Shown here: piece after piece, positions 1-12,236 of the stretch | How positions within the stretch are numbered: the first letter of the stretch is position 1 | Layout of the letters: each line of letters begins with the position of its first letter | Assembly: GCA_003024785.1 (NCBI GenBank) | Contig: PUQB01000215.1 | Coordinates: 124,001-188,000 of the forward strand | DNA from: Selaginella tamariscina | Taxonomy: Eukaryota > Streptophyta > Lycopodiopsida > Selaginellales > Selaginellaceae | Direction of reading: 5' to 3' | DNA length: 64,000 bases | The notes under the pieces: model-generated | Database searches by the model: none | The model's input: only the letters and a program-made list of their open reading frames with translations | What the model was told of the DNA's origin: nothing | Translations under genes and position numbers: made by a program

Positions 1-480
1 AGTAAAATATTGATATACTAAATTTATTTAAAAACAAATTAATGGCGTTTTACAATAACTTCAACCAGATTTATATACTATTTGTTCTCAGGAGAGAGTT
101 GCGGTAAATGTAAATAAAACAAGGCAAATATGTATTGAACACTAACTTTTGACTTGTTAAAGTACGCAGATGCAGTTGTGGTCTCACTGCTTGTGTGCGT
201 GCGTGCGTGCGTGCGTGCGTGTGATTAAAGAGTATATATAGACTAGCAGGCATAAATTACTACCAGTCCTGCCAGTTTTTAACCATTTATTGATATTTTT
301 ATTTAAGATTATTTTAGAATATACGCAATTGGTAGTTGTTTTTACCGTTATACCGGGATATTGCAGCTTAAGATTGCTTTAAGTAATAACGCACACACAC
401 ACACACACACACATAAGAGAGAGAGTAATATTTCAATATTTTAATGTTCGGAAGGCGAGGCATTAATATTAACAACGACA
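1..480. other. AT-rich intergenic DNA with microsatellites
   Basis: No coding region is supported. There is a tetranucleotide run of GCGT units at about 198-222 and a CA run at about 392-413. A short reading frame across the first run encodes only the Thr-His-Ala-Arg periodicity expected of a translated microsatellite. Confidence 0.7.
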
Positions 481-1270
481 AACTTATACTAGGTGCTTCA
501 CGAGATTGATACTATGTTGTGTGTGTGTACGTACTGTTGGAACAGGTAGCCTATGTTATTAATTATCATCTTTGATGATATAGTAGTCAAGAAACAGGGT
601 TTAGAGTTTAACACACGCACACACGCACACACACACTAACTCTTTTGGTTCTGCCACACACACACCTAAACATCAACCGTGTGTGCCGCGTGTGTGTGAG
701 AGAGATTCTATTTATATGTTCATGTCATTTTCACAGATGACTAGGCATTTTGACTTGATGCTTGAGGAGAAAAGTTTTAATATGCCTATCCTTAAATTAT
801 TTTTAAATGTTCCAAAGGTTTAATGTTTATACTTTATTATAAGTCTATATACATGCATACTTAAATGAAATGGCATTTTGTGTGATTGTTTTTAAAAGTT
901 AAACAAACTTTTTTAAGTACGGTGAAAGGTTCGCTCGGACAAGGTTGAGCGATACCTTTGAAGTGAGAATTTAATTTTACTTTTTTAGATTTTGAACATT
1001 ATAAAAGCAACAAAGTTTTACAAAAGAATGCACTCAACTAAACATCATTTAATTTAATTAAAGAAGTGCATATATAGATGTATATGAAGAGGCTTCTTAT
1101 TCATGCATGCACACACACACAATATACACATGCACCATCTGTGTGTGTTTAATTGATGCTTGAAGGAAAGGGTTTAAGTGAGACATGAAACATCCAATGT
1201 TATAACATTAAACACTTCAATTAGCTATTTTAAAAAATAGTATTTTTGAACTTCATTCAGGATTTACATT
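480..1270 (+). repeat. Direct duplication, copy 1 (partner 2570-3360)
   Basis: Several blocks recur in the same order about 2.09 kb downstream. These are a tract ending in 'tttacgaga/ttcacgaga' plus 'ctatgtt' and a GT run, 'aactcttttggtt', 'gagagagattc', 'agaagtgcatatat' and 'gacatgaaa' followed by 'catccaatgt'. The copies differ by many substitutions and microsatellite-length changes, so the duplication is old. No coding content is evident. Confidence 0.7.
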
Positions 1271-2570
1271 TAAATACCATTTCAAGATTTATATTTTTCA
1301 ATTTTTAAACATTACAATGGAAGTTTTCCAAAGACTAAGAAGAATTCTACACAATACTTAAAATGTATCATGTGTCTCCACATAACATTTAACATTTAAC
1401 TAGAGAAGTGCATATAGAGAAGCTTATGTACCTTAATCATAACTTAGAATTTTTAACAATAGTTATATGCATTTTGATTTGGTATTTAATCAAGATTTAA
1501 ATTAACATAAAGGCGCTTCTTCACCACACAATGAAAATGATTATACACAGATTATGTAACATTGTGTTCATTTTAGTGGCTAATTGGTTCTAGAATAATA
1601 ATTTTATATTTTGAATTTTTATTTTTTAATAGGACCAATAAAAGTTTCATATGCCTCCATTTTATAAATTATTATCTTGGCCATTTATTATGCACTTTTG
1701 TACATAGATATAGACTTCTTTTATATACTTATTAAAGTTAATATAGATAATTACCAAAAATTGAATATATAAAAATATAACATATTAATATGTTTATCTT
1801 AAATATAAAGTATAAAAGTGTGTGTGTGTGTGTGTGTGTACATACATAGTATGTATGTCGTAGACCTACATACGTGTATAAGCACACACAAATATAGTAT
1901 ATTTCAGACTAGCATTATCTTTATATACTTTGGGAAATCTTTTCCTTAAATTTATACTTCCGTGTTTTAAACCTTTTTAAAAATATTATTTTAACAATAG
2001 GTTAAGTCACATTAAATACGTTATAATAGTATGATAATTACATTATAATAGTTGTGATAATTAACTGAGATGGAATATATTATTATTTTTAATATAAATG
2101 AACAAACAGTTTAAAACAAGGGATTGCTTGTCAAGAACCTTGTTAGAAATTCCGTTTGGTGATTTGTTGGGACAGCACATCCTGCATATCCGTTGATGGC
2201 TCACACACGGGTTAAAAGAACGTGTGTATGTCTCTGCGTGTTTACGCTTAATGTTTTAATATTTAAAAAGATATACTCAAGAGAACTTAAAAGGTTTATT
2301 ATTTAAGCAAAAATATTAAAAAAAAACTATACATGATTGGATTAATTAAAATAACATATTTCTAAAAAGTATACTCTTACACGATAAAAAGAAGTGTAAA
2401 AACGCTTCTTTTGCACTTGACAATCAATCATATGTGCGTGTACACACACATATAATATAGATAGATAGATAGATAAATATATATAAAGAAGAAAATCAAA
2501 TAAAAGGCTATACTAAGTATTTTTACTATAATGTTCTTTTCTTAAATCTGTTTTAAGAATATCTGACTTT
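1270..2570. other. AT-rich intergenic spacer
   Basis: The stretch between the duplicated blocks has a GT run at about 1818-1838 and GATA-type repeats near 2459-2480. I see no gene. Confidence 0.6.
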
Positions 2571-3360
2571 TTATTCTAGGTGTTTTACGAGATAGATATT
2601 AATACATTATCTATGTTTTGTGTGTGTGCGTGTGTGTTTGTGTATATTGATGATATAGTAGGTGTGTGTAATTGGAGGTGTAGTAGCCTCCTTCAGCAAA
2701 AAGTTTCTTAAACTCTTTTGGTTTCTGCTTCTAATTACACACATACTATACCACACACACCTGTGTGTGAATATGTGAGAGAGATTCATATATGTATGTT
2801 CATCAATCATCAGTGGCTTTAATTAAAATGCGTAATAAGTGTACCCTACCCGCTAGGTTAACATTTTGAAGGTGTTCCAAAGGTGCAAGTACGTTTAAAA
2901 GGTTTCTTACTAAGAATTTAATTTACATTTTTAGTTTTTTAAACATGAAAAACGCAACAAAATACATGTGGTTTAACCGAAAAAACATTACGAGTTTTAT
3001 ATATAGAAAATAGATTTGGATTTGCAGCAGAGGTATTCCTCAGCGGACATTTATTTAGAGAAGTGCATATATCGATGTATATATAGAGAGAGATTCTGAA
3101 CCAGCTTCTCATTTAGCATACACACACGTGAACGCACACACTCATGTAATCAATCAGCTCAGCTCATTGAAAGATACATGAGAACAGAAATATATACATA
3201 CATATACACATGCACACCACTAGGTCTATGTGTTTAATTGACGCTTGCTTAAGTGAGACATGAAAACATCCAATGTTTATAACATTAAACACTTCAATAC
3301 GCTCGTCTATTTAAAAAAAATAAATTAGATATATTTTATTATCTTTAAAAAAGGTTCATT
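2570..3360 (+). repeat. Direct duplication, copy 2 (partner 480-1270)
   Basis: This is the second copy of the block described for 480-1270, in the same orientation. It is slightly longer owing to extra CA- and TA-rich sequence. A 67-codon frame on the minus strand reads through the CA/GT stretches and is not a gene. Confidence 0.7.
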
Positions 3361-3449
3361 TAGGATTGATTGCCTTTAACCATGAAACTATGTACATCAA
3401 CAACATGAATTTATATTATGCAATTCTTAAAATAATTAACTTAATTAAT

Positions 3450-3965
3450 TATGATTAAAGTAAGAGAATAGGACTAACCGGTAAACTATGTAAATTATTT
3501 TTCATAACTAAAATCAGTACATTGGAGAACTCTTACTTATTTGGTAATTAATAATTAATATTAAGGCCACAAGCATAAATTAAAATAAATATTAAGGAAA
3601 TAGTTACTTGAGAATTCATAAAATTTTGATTAAGTTCTTGAATTTTAATAATGTTTGATCTCAATTGTAAAATGATATGATAGAATTTAAACATGAATGT
3701 GTTATACAATACACCATATATATGTACTACGTATTATGTGATAATATATTTGAAATAGAATATATAATTTATAAATAACATATGATCGTAATTTTAAACT
3801 GAAATATAATGTATGTGTTGTGGATTAAAACGGTGTGGACTTAATCTTTTATAATAATAATATTTAATCTTTTTTTAAATTTTAAAGAATTTATATGCTG
3901 AGGTATAAAATGAGATTTAAAAGATAAGTTCTAAAACATTATAACCATTAAGATGCAACTTACTA
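3450..3965 (+). repeat. Outer block of left arm, inverted copy at 7890-8405
   Basis: The reverse complement recurs at about 7890-8405. Shared landmarks are 'tttaaagaatttatatgctgaggtataa', 'gaacttaatcaaaattttatgaatt' and 'ttaatattaattattaatt', read on opposite strands. It is AT-rich with no coding content, and it adjoins the main left arm starting near 4045. Confidence 0.7.
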
Positions 3966-4044
3966 ATTATAGATTAATTGTGAAAAAATTGTTTACAAGT
4001 ACTTATAACAAACTTAGTATTTAATTATAGTAGTTATATGTAAT

Positions 4045-6356
4045 TGTATGAGTACGTGTAATTGTGAATTGTATATGTATACTATGCTATTGAGTTTATT
4101 ATATATATTATACTATAGTTATAGTATATACATATTATATAACACATACTCATAGACATTTGTGTATACATATATATGAGTAGCTTTATATACATTCAAT
4201 TAGATAATATACTTATATATATTATATTCAATTATATCATCGATACTCAGTATATATAATATCTGTATATTATTGAATGGTAATCTATGTATATACATAT
4301 AAATTATGTGTTTGTATGTTTGTTGAAGTACCTATATTATGTATTTGTTAATACTAATTAATACCTAACTATATTATTTGCTATTTTTTGTGTGGACACG
4401 TTTAACCATCATGATTAATGTTAAAATAATTTTAATTAGTGCTAATCTGGTCAGTATTCTTAAATTTCTGAGGTTTTCTACGTCACGACGGGTATTACTT
4501 CTTAAAACAGATATATACGGTTTATTTATTATTTATGTGATTTAATTCAATTTAGACACACAGTTAACATAACCTTCTTCAAAACAAAGTTTAAAATCTT
4601 TTATATAAAAAAAAAAACAAATACAATACAAAATAATTTGACATGTTGGTTGTAGTGGTTATCCAATTACACTTTTAAGAATAACTAGATAAATGAAATA
4701 TTGACAATACTTTATTATTAAATATATCTAAATAAAAGACATTAATATTTTAACACTTTTTGTTTTAACATTAGATATCAGTGGATGTAAAACAGTAAAT
4801 AATAATAAGACTTATTTGAGGCTCTTAATGTGTGTGTGATTGTGACTATATCACGGATACGATAGAGAACGTATCTTAATGCTAAGTAACTTGGCTTTGA
4901 TTATATTTAATAATTCGTAACGTAGGTTCATCATCTTATTGATTATTACAGTTATAATAAGTTATTATCAAGTAATGTGATATTAGGAAGACCAGGGAAA
5001 TTTTATATACATACATAAAAAATACAAACAAAGTCATTATACACGCTAAAAACTCAAACGTTATACAGTTTGTGATCAGTAGTAACTCTAAAGTATAAAA
5101 TCACTTGAAAATAACAAATCAAAAAATAATTTAATTCAAAAGTATTAAATAAAATAAATAAATAGCCTATGAGAAATATCTAACACATCAAATTGATATT
5201 AATTTTAAATAAACATTAACTTAATATTTGTACTTAATAGATACAAATTATATAACTTATATTATATATCACACTGTAAGCCTGCCACTTAGCAGGAGTG
5301 TGTGTGTGAGAGAGAGACAGAGAGAGATATGAAACCTTCTTACATAGAATATAGTAGCGAAACAACTTACACAGAAACTAACGTATTATTAAAATTATTA
5401 CTAAAATAATTAATTAATAGTATAAGAAAATCTCATACTTTAACCTGATTGGTTTATACTTACAATATTGTAAGTGACACAAGTGCTCGTGAGCGTACAG
5501 GGAAACAGATAAAGACGTGTCTGTGTGTATCTACACTTATCAAAATAAACAAGTTTTTATATATCGGATTACAATTAGTGAATTAAATTTATTAAAGAAA
5601 ATTTAAAACTACATAAAAAACCAAACAGATATTCTGGTTTGGTTTTAATAATAATTTTTTTTTAATAATAACAATAGATATCAAACCAATAACATTTAAA
5701 TTTTTATTAAAGCATTAACATTTCTTTGACAAGGTTTTATTTTAGTGTTTGCGCGCTGATTGGCATCGTGAAAGCAAAAGTACGTGTGTGCCTCACACAC
5801 ATGTAAAATCAAGTTGGAATGGTAATGCACTATCTTTGTTCATGTATATGCTGGTTTATATTATTTATTATACCAAAGAACTTGGTTCACATCACTTAAA
5901 ATATACTACATAGCATATATGTACGGACGTATGCATCAGGGATCATAAACGCAAAATTTGTATTAAACATTTACAACAAGTATTGAGAAAGCACCATTAA
6001 AGCCACAGTAAATCCCAATATTGGTGAGGAAGAGAGAAGACCAGAAGAGTGACTTGGGGCAGGACCTTCCTTCCGTGCTGGTGCACCCTTACCTGAAATC
6101 ATCGTTATTTTCATTTTCTTCTTCATCACCATCACCATCACCATTTCCATCTTCATCGCTTTGGTCATTGTCTTCTCCAGTGTTACCAATGTCATCGTGA
6201 TGTTTAGGGTGGGCTTTTGCATTCCTTTGGCTTATTCTCACAATCATAATTACAGTTGCAAGTCACAGTTACAGGATTGTCTCCGATTTCATAAGAATGA
6301 GATCCTGGGGAGAAGGAGAAGAACCCTTTGAAGAAGATTGTGTCCAGAAGGGACAT
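4045..6356 (-). repeat. Left arm of large inverted duplication (partner 11085-13430)
   Basis: Read on the minus strand, this stretch follows 11085-13430 block by block. It covers the 3' coding end of the Pro/Ser-rich gene, its downstream sequence with the 'gatgtgaaccaagttc' block, the GA/TG microsatellite before the 'cctgc...ggcaggcttacagtg' block, and the TA-rich tail. The two arms enclose about 4.7 kb that itself holds partial copies. Substitutions and small indels are frequent, so the event is not recent. Confidence 0.8.
5971..6350 (-). pseudogene. Truncated mirror copy of the Pro/Ser-rich GPI-tail gene
   Basis: The minus strand repeats the last third of the gene at 10865-11605. It has the same Cys-rich segment, the Asp/Glu/Asn-rich acidic stretch, the 'GKGAPARK' block and the hydrophobic tail ending in LSQYLL. 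The acidic part is read in a different frame from the intact copy, and no N-terminal half or start is present. The tail is well conserved. I read it as a 3' fragment duplicated with its downstream DNA and not as a working gene. Confidence 0.75.
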
Positions 6357-6659
6357 AAACCTATATAAACTTAGTATATAATATATTTATTGGATGCATG
6401 CATGTGTGTATTATATATATAAGACATGAGAATAACTGTTATAATGTTATACAATAATAAATGTCATCCTACTTAGGGTATATATATTAATGACATGTGT
6501 CCATGTATAATACACACTATATATAATATATATATATACAAATGTATATTTATGCATATACATATATTAAGATTAGTATAATCCATATATATAATTATAT
6601 AAATATAATTTAATAACATTTTTGAAATATAAATTTATAAATATTTGATTTATAACTCA

Positions 6660-6800
6660 CGTAACGAAAAGGTAAATATTAATCCAATGGGTACGATCAA
6701 TTACATAACCTACTGGCTAAGATAAAAACGATTAATACAACAAAAAGGATATGAAATACTGTATAAGAAAGGTTTATAGGTAGTTCGAGACATCTCATTC
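6660..6800 (+). repeat. Copy of the Pro/Ser-rich gene promoter without its gene
   Basis: About 130 bp match 10672-10825 in the same orientation. The copy runs from 'aatccaatgggtacgatc' through 'cctac(t/c)ggctaagataaaa' and 'acaacaaaaaggatatg' to 'ggtttataggtagttcgaga'. The TATA-like 'tgtatataag' of the intact copy is 'tgtataag' here. The sequence diverges just after the presumed leader. The coding fragment on its left lies on the other strand, so this promoter copy is orphaned. Confidence 0.7.
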
Positions 6801-7890
6801 GGGTTTACGACCTGCCGATGGAGTTTCTCGAACAAAGTTACTAGTGTGTTCCATGGGAGAAAGCCATCAGTTTTGCAGTGCAGTAGGTTAAGGTTTTGTT
6901 CTTCCCTCTACGTGTGCTAGATTTTTATCTTTGTGCTTAACACATCTTTAGAAATCCAGGTTATCTTGCTTCCGTCTTTATGAAAAGTGTGGCCATTGGC
7001 AGGTGTGCCAAGACCAAATCTTAGATGTGCTCCAGTGGCGTCTATATGTGTGTGTGAAGGGTTCTTAAGTGTTCTCATCGTGTATTTCTTTTCGATCTAT
7101 AATGGCGCCAATGCAAACAATTTAAGATCAATTAAGAAGTATATGTTTATTATCTACAAACACGTGCGTGTGTTGTTTTTATGTATTGAAGTCATTTGGT
7201 TCGACAGTTGGAGCATGGGAAAATATAGTTGTTAAATTAATATATATAACATATAAACATTCATGCACATGTCATTGAATATATCATGGGTAGTAAAAAC
7301 ACACACAATACATTTCATATATATGTATTTAATATGTGTATATGTGAACTAAACTGATGTTTGATTAAATGAAGGAAATGCATGCTTAATCTTGTTAAGA
7401 AATCACAAAAAAATCACGAAAGGATGATAAGGTTTGTGTTTAACAATATATATATTTATATACACACATAGACATATAATAATAATAACCCCGGGACCTC
7501 TTACACTTACGAACGCTCAAGCTTGATGAATGGTATTTAAGATCAAGCTTGTCACTCCCAATTTTAGAGTTTGCTAGGCTGGATGAATACCTAGTGGAAA
7601 CGCTTGTGGTTCTACAAGTGGATACATTGCATCTTCATGTGGGGAGAGAGAGACACTCGTTTAAAAGGTTAGAGAAATTTACAATTAATTTGACATATCA
7701 ACAACTAAAAGATGGAAATAAGGTTAAAGTGGCTTGAAAGAAGGTGGAAGTGATTATTGCATGGGACACCACAATTAATAAAATATTTAAAGAATTATAA
7801 AGAAATATTTAAAGAGGGTAAGACTTACCGTTTTACCCTTAGTAAGTAATTCCAAATTAATAGGTTTGTTAGTATTATTTTTTCATATTA
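6800..7890. other. Spacer between arms; one 62-codon frame
   Basis: I recognise nothing firm. An open frame at 7549-7737 (plus) has non-repetitive composition, with a Leu/Val/His-rich part, but no detectable family, splice context or promoter. Similarly composed sequence continues past its stop. It could be the remnant of an exon; confidence that it is a gene is low. Confidence 0.3.
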
Positions 7891-8405
7891 AATATATTAA
7901 TACAAAATTAATAAAAAAACCTTTTAATTATGTTTTAAAACTTATCTTATATAATCTCATTTTATACCTTAGCATATAAATTCTTTAAAATTTAAAAAGA
8001 GATTAGATATTATTATTATAAAAGACTAGTCCACATGGTTTTAATCCACAACACATTTCATTTTAAAATTAGAAAGAGCGTGTCATATTATTTATAAATT
8101 ATATATTTCATGGTTTTCAATTTTATATTTCAAATATATTATCACATGATGTATTTGGTTTATTTTATAAGCACATTCATGTTTAAATTCCATTGTATCA
8201 TTTTACAATTGAGATCAAACATTATTAAAATTTAAGAACTTAATCAAAATTTTATGAATTCTCGAGTAACTATTGCTTTAATATTTATTTTAATTTATGC
8301 TTGTGGCCTTAATATTAATTATTAATTACTAAATAAGTAAAAGTTCTCCAATATATTGATTTTAGTTATGAAAAATATTTATATAATTTACCTCTCACTA
8401 ATTAT
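7890..8405 (-). repeat. Inverted copy of 3450-3965
   Basis: This is the partner of the outer left-arm block, on the opposite strand. It lies inside the big inverted repeat, so the locus has gone through more than one duplication or inversion. Confidence 0.7.
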
Positions 8406-9540
8406 ATTCTAGACTGAGATTTTTTTTCTTGAACTATGGAGTCAAATAAAGACTTGTCAAATCTCATTTGGTAAAATATGAATAAGAAGAGAAGCATTTA
8501 ATTTTAAGACTAAAAAAAATCTCATAATTTATTGTAATTATGGGCCAACATTTACATTTTACTTTTCATTTTAATTTAGCATTTAAATGTTTTTCATACA
8601 GGACTATTTAATTGAAAGAGTATGTATGATACAAAGCTTATGTGTATTAAAATAATTCACACACATAAATAATTTTAAATCAAAAACATATATGGAATAT
8701 GTTAAATTCATAAAATAAATTTAGATTCTTTATTGTTAGTTCATGTCTTCGCATAGATATCTGTAAAATGCTCCTTTCATTCTTAAATATACTCTGAAAG
8801 GCGTGTGTATATACACATTAGTTATGTGTGTGTGTGTTTTATATATAGTTGCCTATGTCATACTAGGGAATACACATTTTAGAATACACATATGTACGTA
8901 CTTATGTATTCTATTTCTAATTTGTTTGTGTTCAATATGAAGTATTGAATACTATTAATTAACATGCATTCAATAATCGTTTAATTGTAATAAACTAACA
9001 CTCACATGCAAATTCATATGTAATAAATATATGCAAGGTACAGTACATATTATGCTTTGAGGTGTTCAAATACAATGTGGTTATTACTTAAATTATATAT
9101 AATTATTTAAGTAATGAATAAGCCATTGGATTATCGAATCTATAATTGCATGATGTGTTTTCACGTGGTATTAATTATATAAAGATGGGACAAAACTTAC
9201 GTTAATCGTTTATTTGAGTTGTTTAGGGGTGCAGTTTTGGTATAATCTACAAAGGAAATTTAAGTGGCAGTGCATCCATTAATCTTAATATCTCATCTTC
9301 ATTACTCACTTAATTATGTTATTTGTGTACAAGTTAATTCTTCAAACAGTTCATTAGTCCTGAGTAAAGGGGGAATGAATATAAACACAAAGGTGAAGCT
9401 TCTATGTACAATAAACTCAGGGCAGTTCAATATCTGAAGAGGTATTAAATCGCCTCCCAAATTATATGATTACTTACATTCTAGGGCTTGCAACAAAGTT
9501 TAAATACCACAAATTACATAATTGTGTTTTACATATATGC
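8405..9540. other. AT-rich spacer
   Basis: It has A/T runs and short TG repeats. I see no coding or structured element. Confidence 0.5.
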
Positions 9541-10420
9541 TATTGAAATAATATATTTTAGGTATGTGAACCAAGTTCCTTTTAAATTAGTATAATAATA
9601 AAACCAGCACATACATGAACAAAGATAATTTGCTTATGTGTATTACTATTTCAACTTGATTTTACATGTGTGTGTAAATGTTCATGGTTTGATTATCCAT
9701 TGTGATTATTAAAAATAAAATATGATTAAAATATTTTTATGATTTATTCTTTCAAACCAAACCAGAATATCTGTTTTCGTTCTTTATGTAGTTTTAAACT
9801 TTTCTTTAATAATTAAATTTAATCTGATAAATGAAAACCTGTTTTGTATCCGAGTTCTCACAGTTTATATTTCGATTGGTACATGTAGAGGCACAGTTTC
9901 TCTGTTCAGGAGCTCTCTAGTACTTGTGTCACTTGCAATATTTTGAATTTTTTTTTTATACTATTATTAATTAATTATTTTAGCTAAATTATTAACTTAA
10001 TAGTACATAAATATTATTTTTTGTGTGAGTTTTTAGCCATTATATTCTGTGTTTCTTCTCACTGGGCAAGTGGCAGGCTTACAGTGTGATATATATAATT
10101 TATAAGTGATATACTTTGTATCGTTAAGTACAAATATTAAGTTAATGTTTATTTAAAATTAGTTTCAGTTTGATGTGTTAATATTTGTCATAGGCTATTT
10201 ATTTATTTAGTTGACACCTTAACTAATTATTTTTATTTCAAATTGATTTAGAGTTCCTATGATCACAAATTTGTATAACGTTGAGTTTTAACGTGTATAA
10301 TGACTTTGTTTGTAATTTTTTAAATCTTTATAATTAAATATATTATTTTATAAAATTTCCTCAGTCTTTTTTATATCAAATTGCTTAATAATAACTTATT
10401 ATAACTAAACCAAAATACAA
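9540..10420 (+). repeat. Third partial copy of the gene's downstream DNA
   Basis: It matches 11680-12560 in the same orientation and 4980-5885 in the opposite one. Shared blocks are 'gtgaaccaagttcc', 'aacttgattttacatgtgtgtgt', the 'ggcaggcttacagtgtgatatat' block and 'gttaatgtttatttaaaatta'. No coding part is attached. It sits directly upstream of the intact gene's promoter. Confidence 0.7.
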
Positions 10421-10772
10421 TATTTTAGGGCTTTAATAATAATCAAAAGTTATATTATAGATATATATCACGATGAGATTGAAACTCACGATCTTTGGAC
10501 TCTTAAGTGAGTTTTATTATTTATTATTTACGTTAATATTTCATCTATATACTTTTGTTAATGAATAACTTGTGAACTTTTAATTTCATATATTAAAGTT
10601 ATCTTAATTTTCTTTAAAGGCATACATGGCTAATATATAATCCATACATAATCTAACGGTTACGGATAAAAGGTAGATATATAATCCAATGGGTACGATC
10701 GAAAGGAAACCATTACATAACCTACCGGCTAAGATAAAAGGATTAATACAACAAAAAGGATATGGAATACTG

Positions 10773-10782
10773 TATATAAGGG
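10773..10782 (+). promoter_or_regulatory. TATA box of the Pro/Ser-rich gene
   Basis: 'tgtatataag' lies about 90 bp before the start codon used for 10865-11605 and about 50 bp before an earlier ATG at 10828. That earlier ATG opens only a 13-codon frame, so it would be an upstream ORF unless the leader is misread. Confidence 0.5.
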
Positions 10783-10864
10783 AGGTTATACAAAGAAAGG
10801 TTTATAGGTAGTTCGAGATGGCTTTAAGTGCTAATAGTGTCCAGATTTCAAAGCGATAACAGAC

Positions 10865-11605
10865 ATGGATTTTAAGAGTTTATCAAGTATGACTGCACAG
10901 CACGGCGATGGTCCTAAGTGGTGGATTGGACTCTGCCCGACGCTACTACATAATGATATTGAGTGTGATCCTAAGGAAGGAATAAGTCCTTTTCTTTATT
11001 GGTGTGATCCCGTGTTACAGAAGTTTTGTGAAAAATACAAAGATCTTATTCCAAGTCCTCCTTCCCCTTCTCCTTCTCCAAAGGGTTCTTCTAATGGACA
11101 CAATCCTTCTCCAAAGGGTTCTTCTAATGGACACAATCCTTCTCCAAAGAGTTCTTCTCCTTCTCCAAAAGGTTCTTCCAGTGAACACAATCCTTCTCCA
11201 AAGGGTTCTTCCAACGAACACAATCCTTCTCCGAAGGGTTCTTCTCTTTCTCCTTCTCCTTCTCCTTCTCCTTTTCCCGAGGGATCTCATTCTCATAAAG
11301 ACGGAGACAATCCTGTAACTGTAACTTGCAACTGTAATTGTGACTGTGAAAATAAGCCAAAGAAATGCAAAAGCCCACCCAAATATCACGATGACATTGG
11401 TAACCCTGGAGGAGACAATGAAAATGGAAATGGTGATGGTGACGAAGAAGAAAATGAAAATAACGATGATTCAGGTAAGGGTGCACCAGCACGGAAGGCT
11501 CCTGCTCCTGCCCCTGGTCCAAGTCACTCGGCTGGTTTTCTTTCTTCCTCACCAATATTGGGATTTACTGTGGCTTTAATGGTGCTTTCTCAATACTTGT
11601 TGTAA
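10865..11605 (+). CDS. Pro/Ser-rich protein with GPI-anchor-like tail (unknown)
   Basis: I do not recognise the family. The 246-residue frame has a Cys-containing N-terminal part (residues 1-60; W-W-I-G-L-C-P and Y-W-C-D-P with four Cys), then Ser-Pro repeats of the type S-P-S-P-K-G-S-S-N-G-H-N (about 63-145). A second Cys cluster (C-N-C-N-C-D-C near 155), an Asp/Glu/Asn-rich linker, and a small-residue site followed by a hydrophobic C-terminal tail ending LSQYLL complete it. Ser-Pro repeats and the tail suggest a hydroxyproline-rich, arabinogalactan-like cell-surface protein. No signal peptide follows the chosen start, so an upstream exon or a frame error in the leader is possible. A TATA box sits at 10773. 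Its 3' half is duplicated in inverted form at 5971-6350. Confidence 0.6.
   Translation: MDFKSLSSMTAQHGDGPKWWIGLCPTLLHNDIECDPKEGISPFLYWCDPVLQKFCEKYKDLIPSPPSPSPSPKGSSNGHNPSPKGSSNGHNPSPKSSSPSPKGSSSEHNPSPKGSSNEHNPSPKGSSLSPSPSPSPFPEGSHSHKDGDNPVTVTCNCNCDCENKPKKCKSPPKYHDDIGNPGGDNENGNGDGDEEENENNDDSGKGAPARKAPAPAPGPSHSAGFLSSSPILGFTVALMVLSQYLL
11065..11275 (+). repeat. In-gene minisatellite coding the Ser-Pro repeats
   Basis: A unit of about 33 bp built on 'tctccaaagggttcttc' is repeated about five times, with shorter 'ccttct' repeats on both sides. It encodes the N-P-S-P-K-G-S-S repeat. The mirror copy at 6300-6350 keeps only the edge of this array, so repeat number differs between copies. Confidence 0.8.
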
Positions 11606-12186
11606 ATGTTTAATACAAATTTTGCGTTTATGATCCCTGATGCATACGTCCGTATATATACGCTATGTAGTATATTTTAAGTGATGTGAACCAAGTTCCT
11701 TGGTATAATAATATAAACCATTCCAACTTGATTTTACATGTGTGTGTGAGGCACACACGTACTTTTGCTTGCACGATGCCAATCAGCGCAAACATTAAAA
11801 TAATGCTTTAATAAAAATTTAAAATCTTATTGGTTTGATTATCTATTGTTATTATTAAAAAAAAAATTATGATTAAAACCAAACGAGAATATCTATTTGG
11901 TTTTTTATATAATTTAATTCACTAATTTAAATCCGATATATAAAAACTTGCTTATATTTGATAAGTGTAGATACACACAGACACGTCTTTATCTGTTTCC
12001 TTGTAGCAATGTACGCTCACGAGCACTTGTGTCACTTACAATATTATAAGTATAAACCAATCAGGTTAAAGTATGAGATTTTCTTATACTATTAATTAAT
12101 TATTTTAGTTAAATTATTAATTCTAATAATACGTTAGTTTTTTGTGTAAGTTGCTTCGCTACTATATTCTATGTAAGAAGGTTTCA

Positions 12187-12236
<50 letters not shown>

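Noticed and set aside
11004-11579. Several overlapping frames on both strands within the Pro/Ser-rich gene
   Set aside because: They are Leu- or Arg-rich shadows of the coding minisatellite; only the frame 10865-11605 has varied domains and a sensible end.
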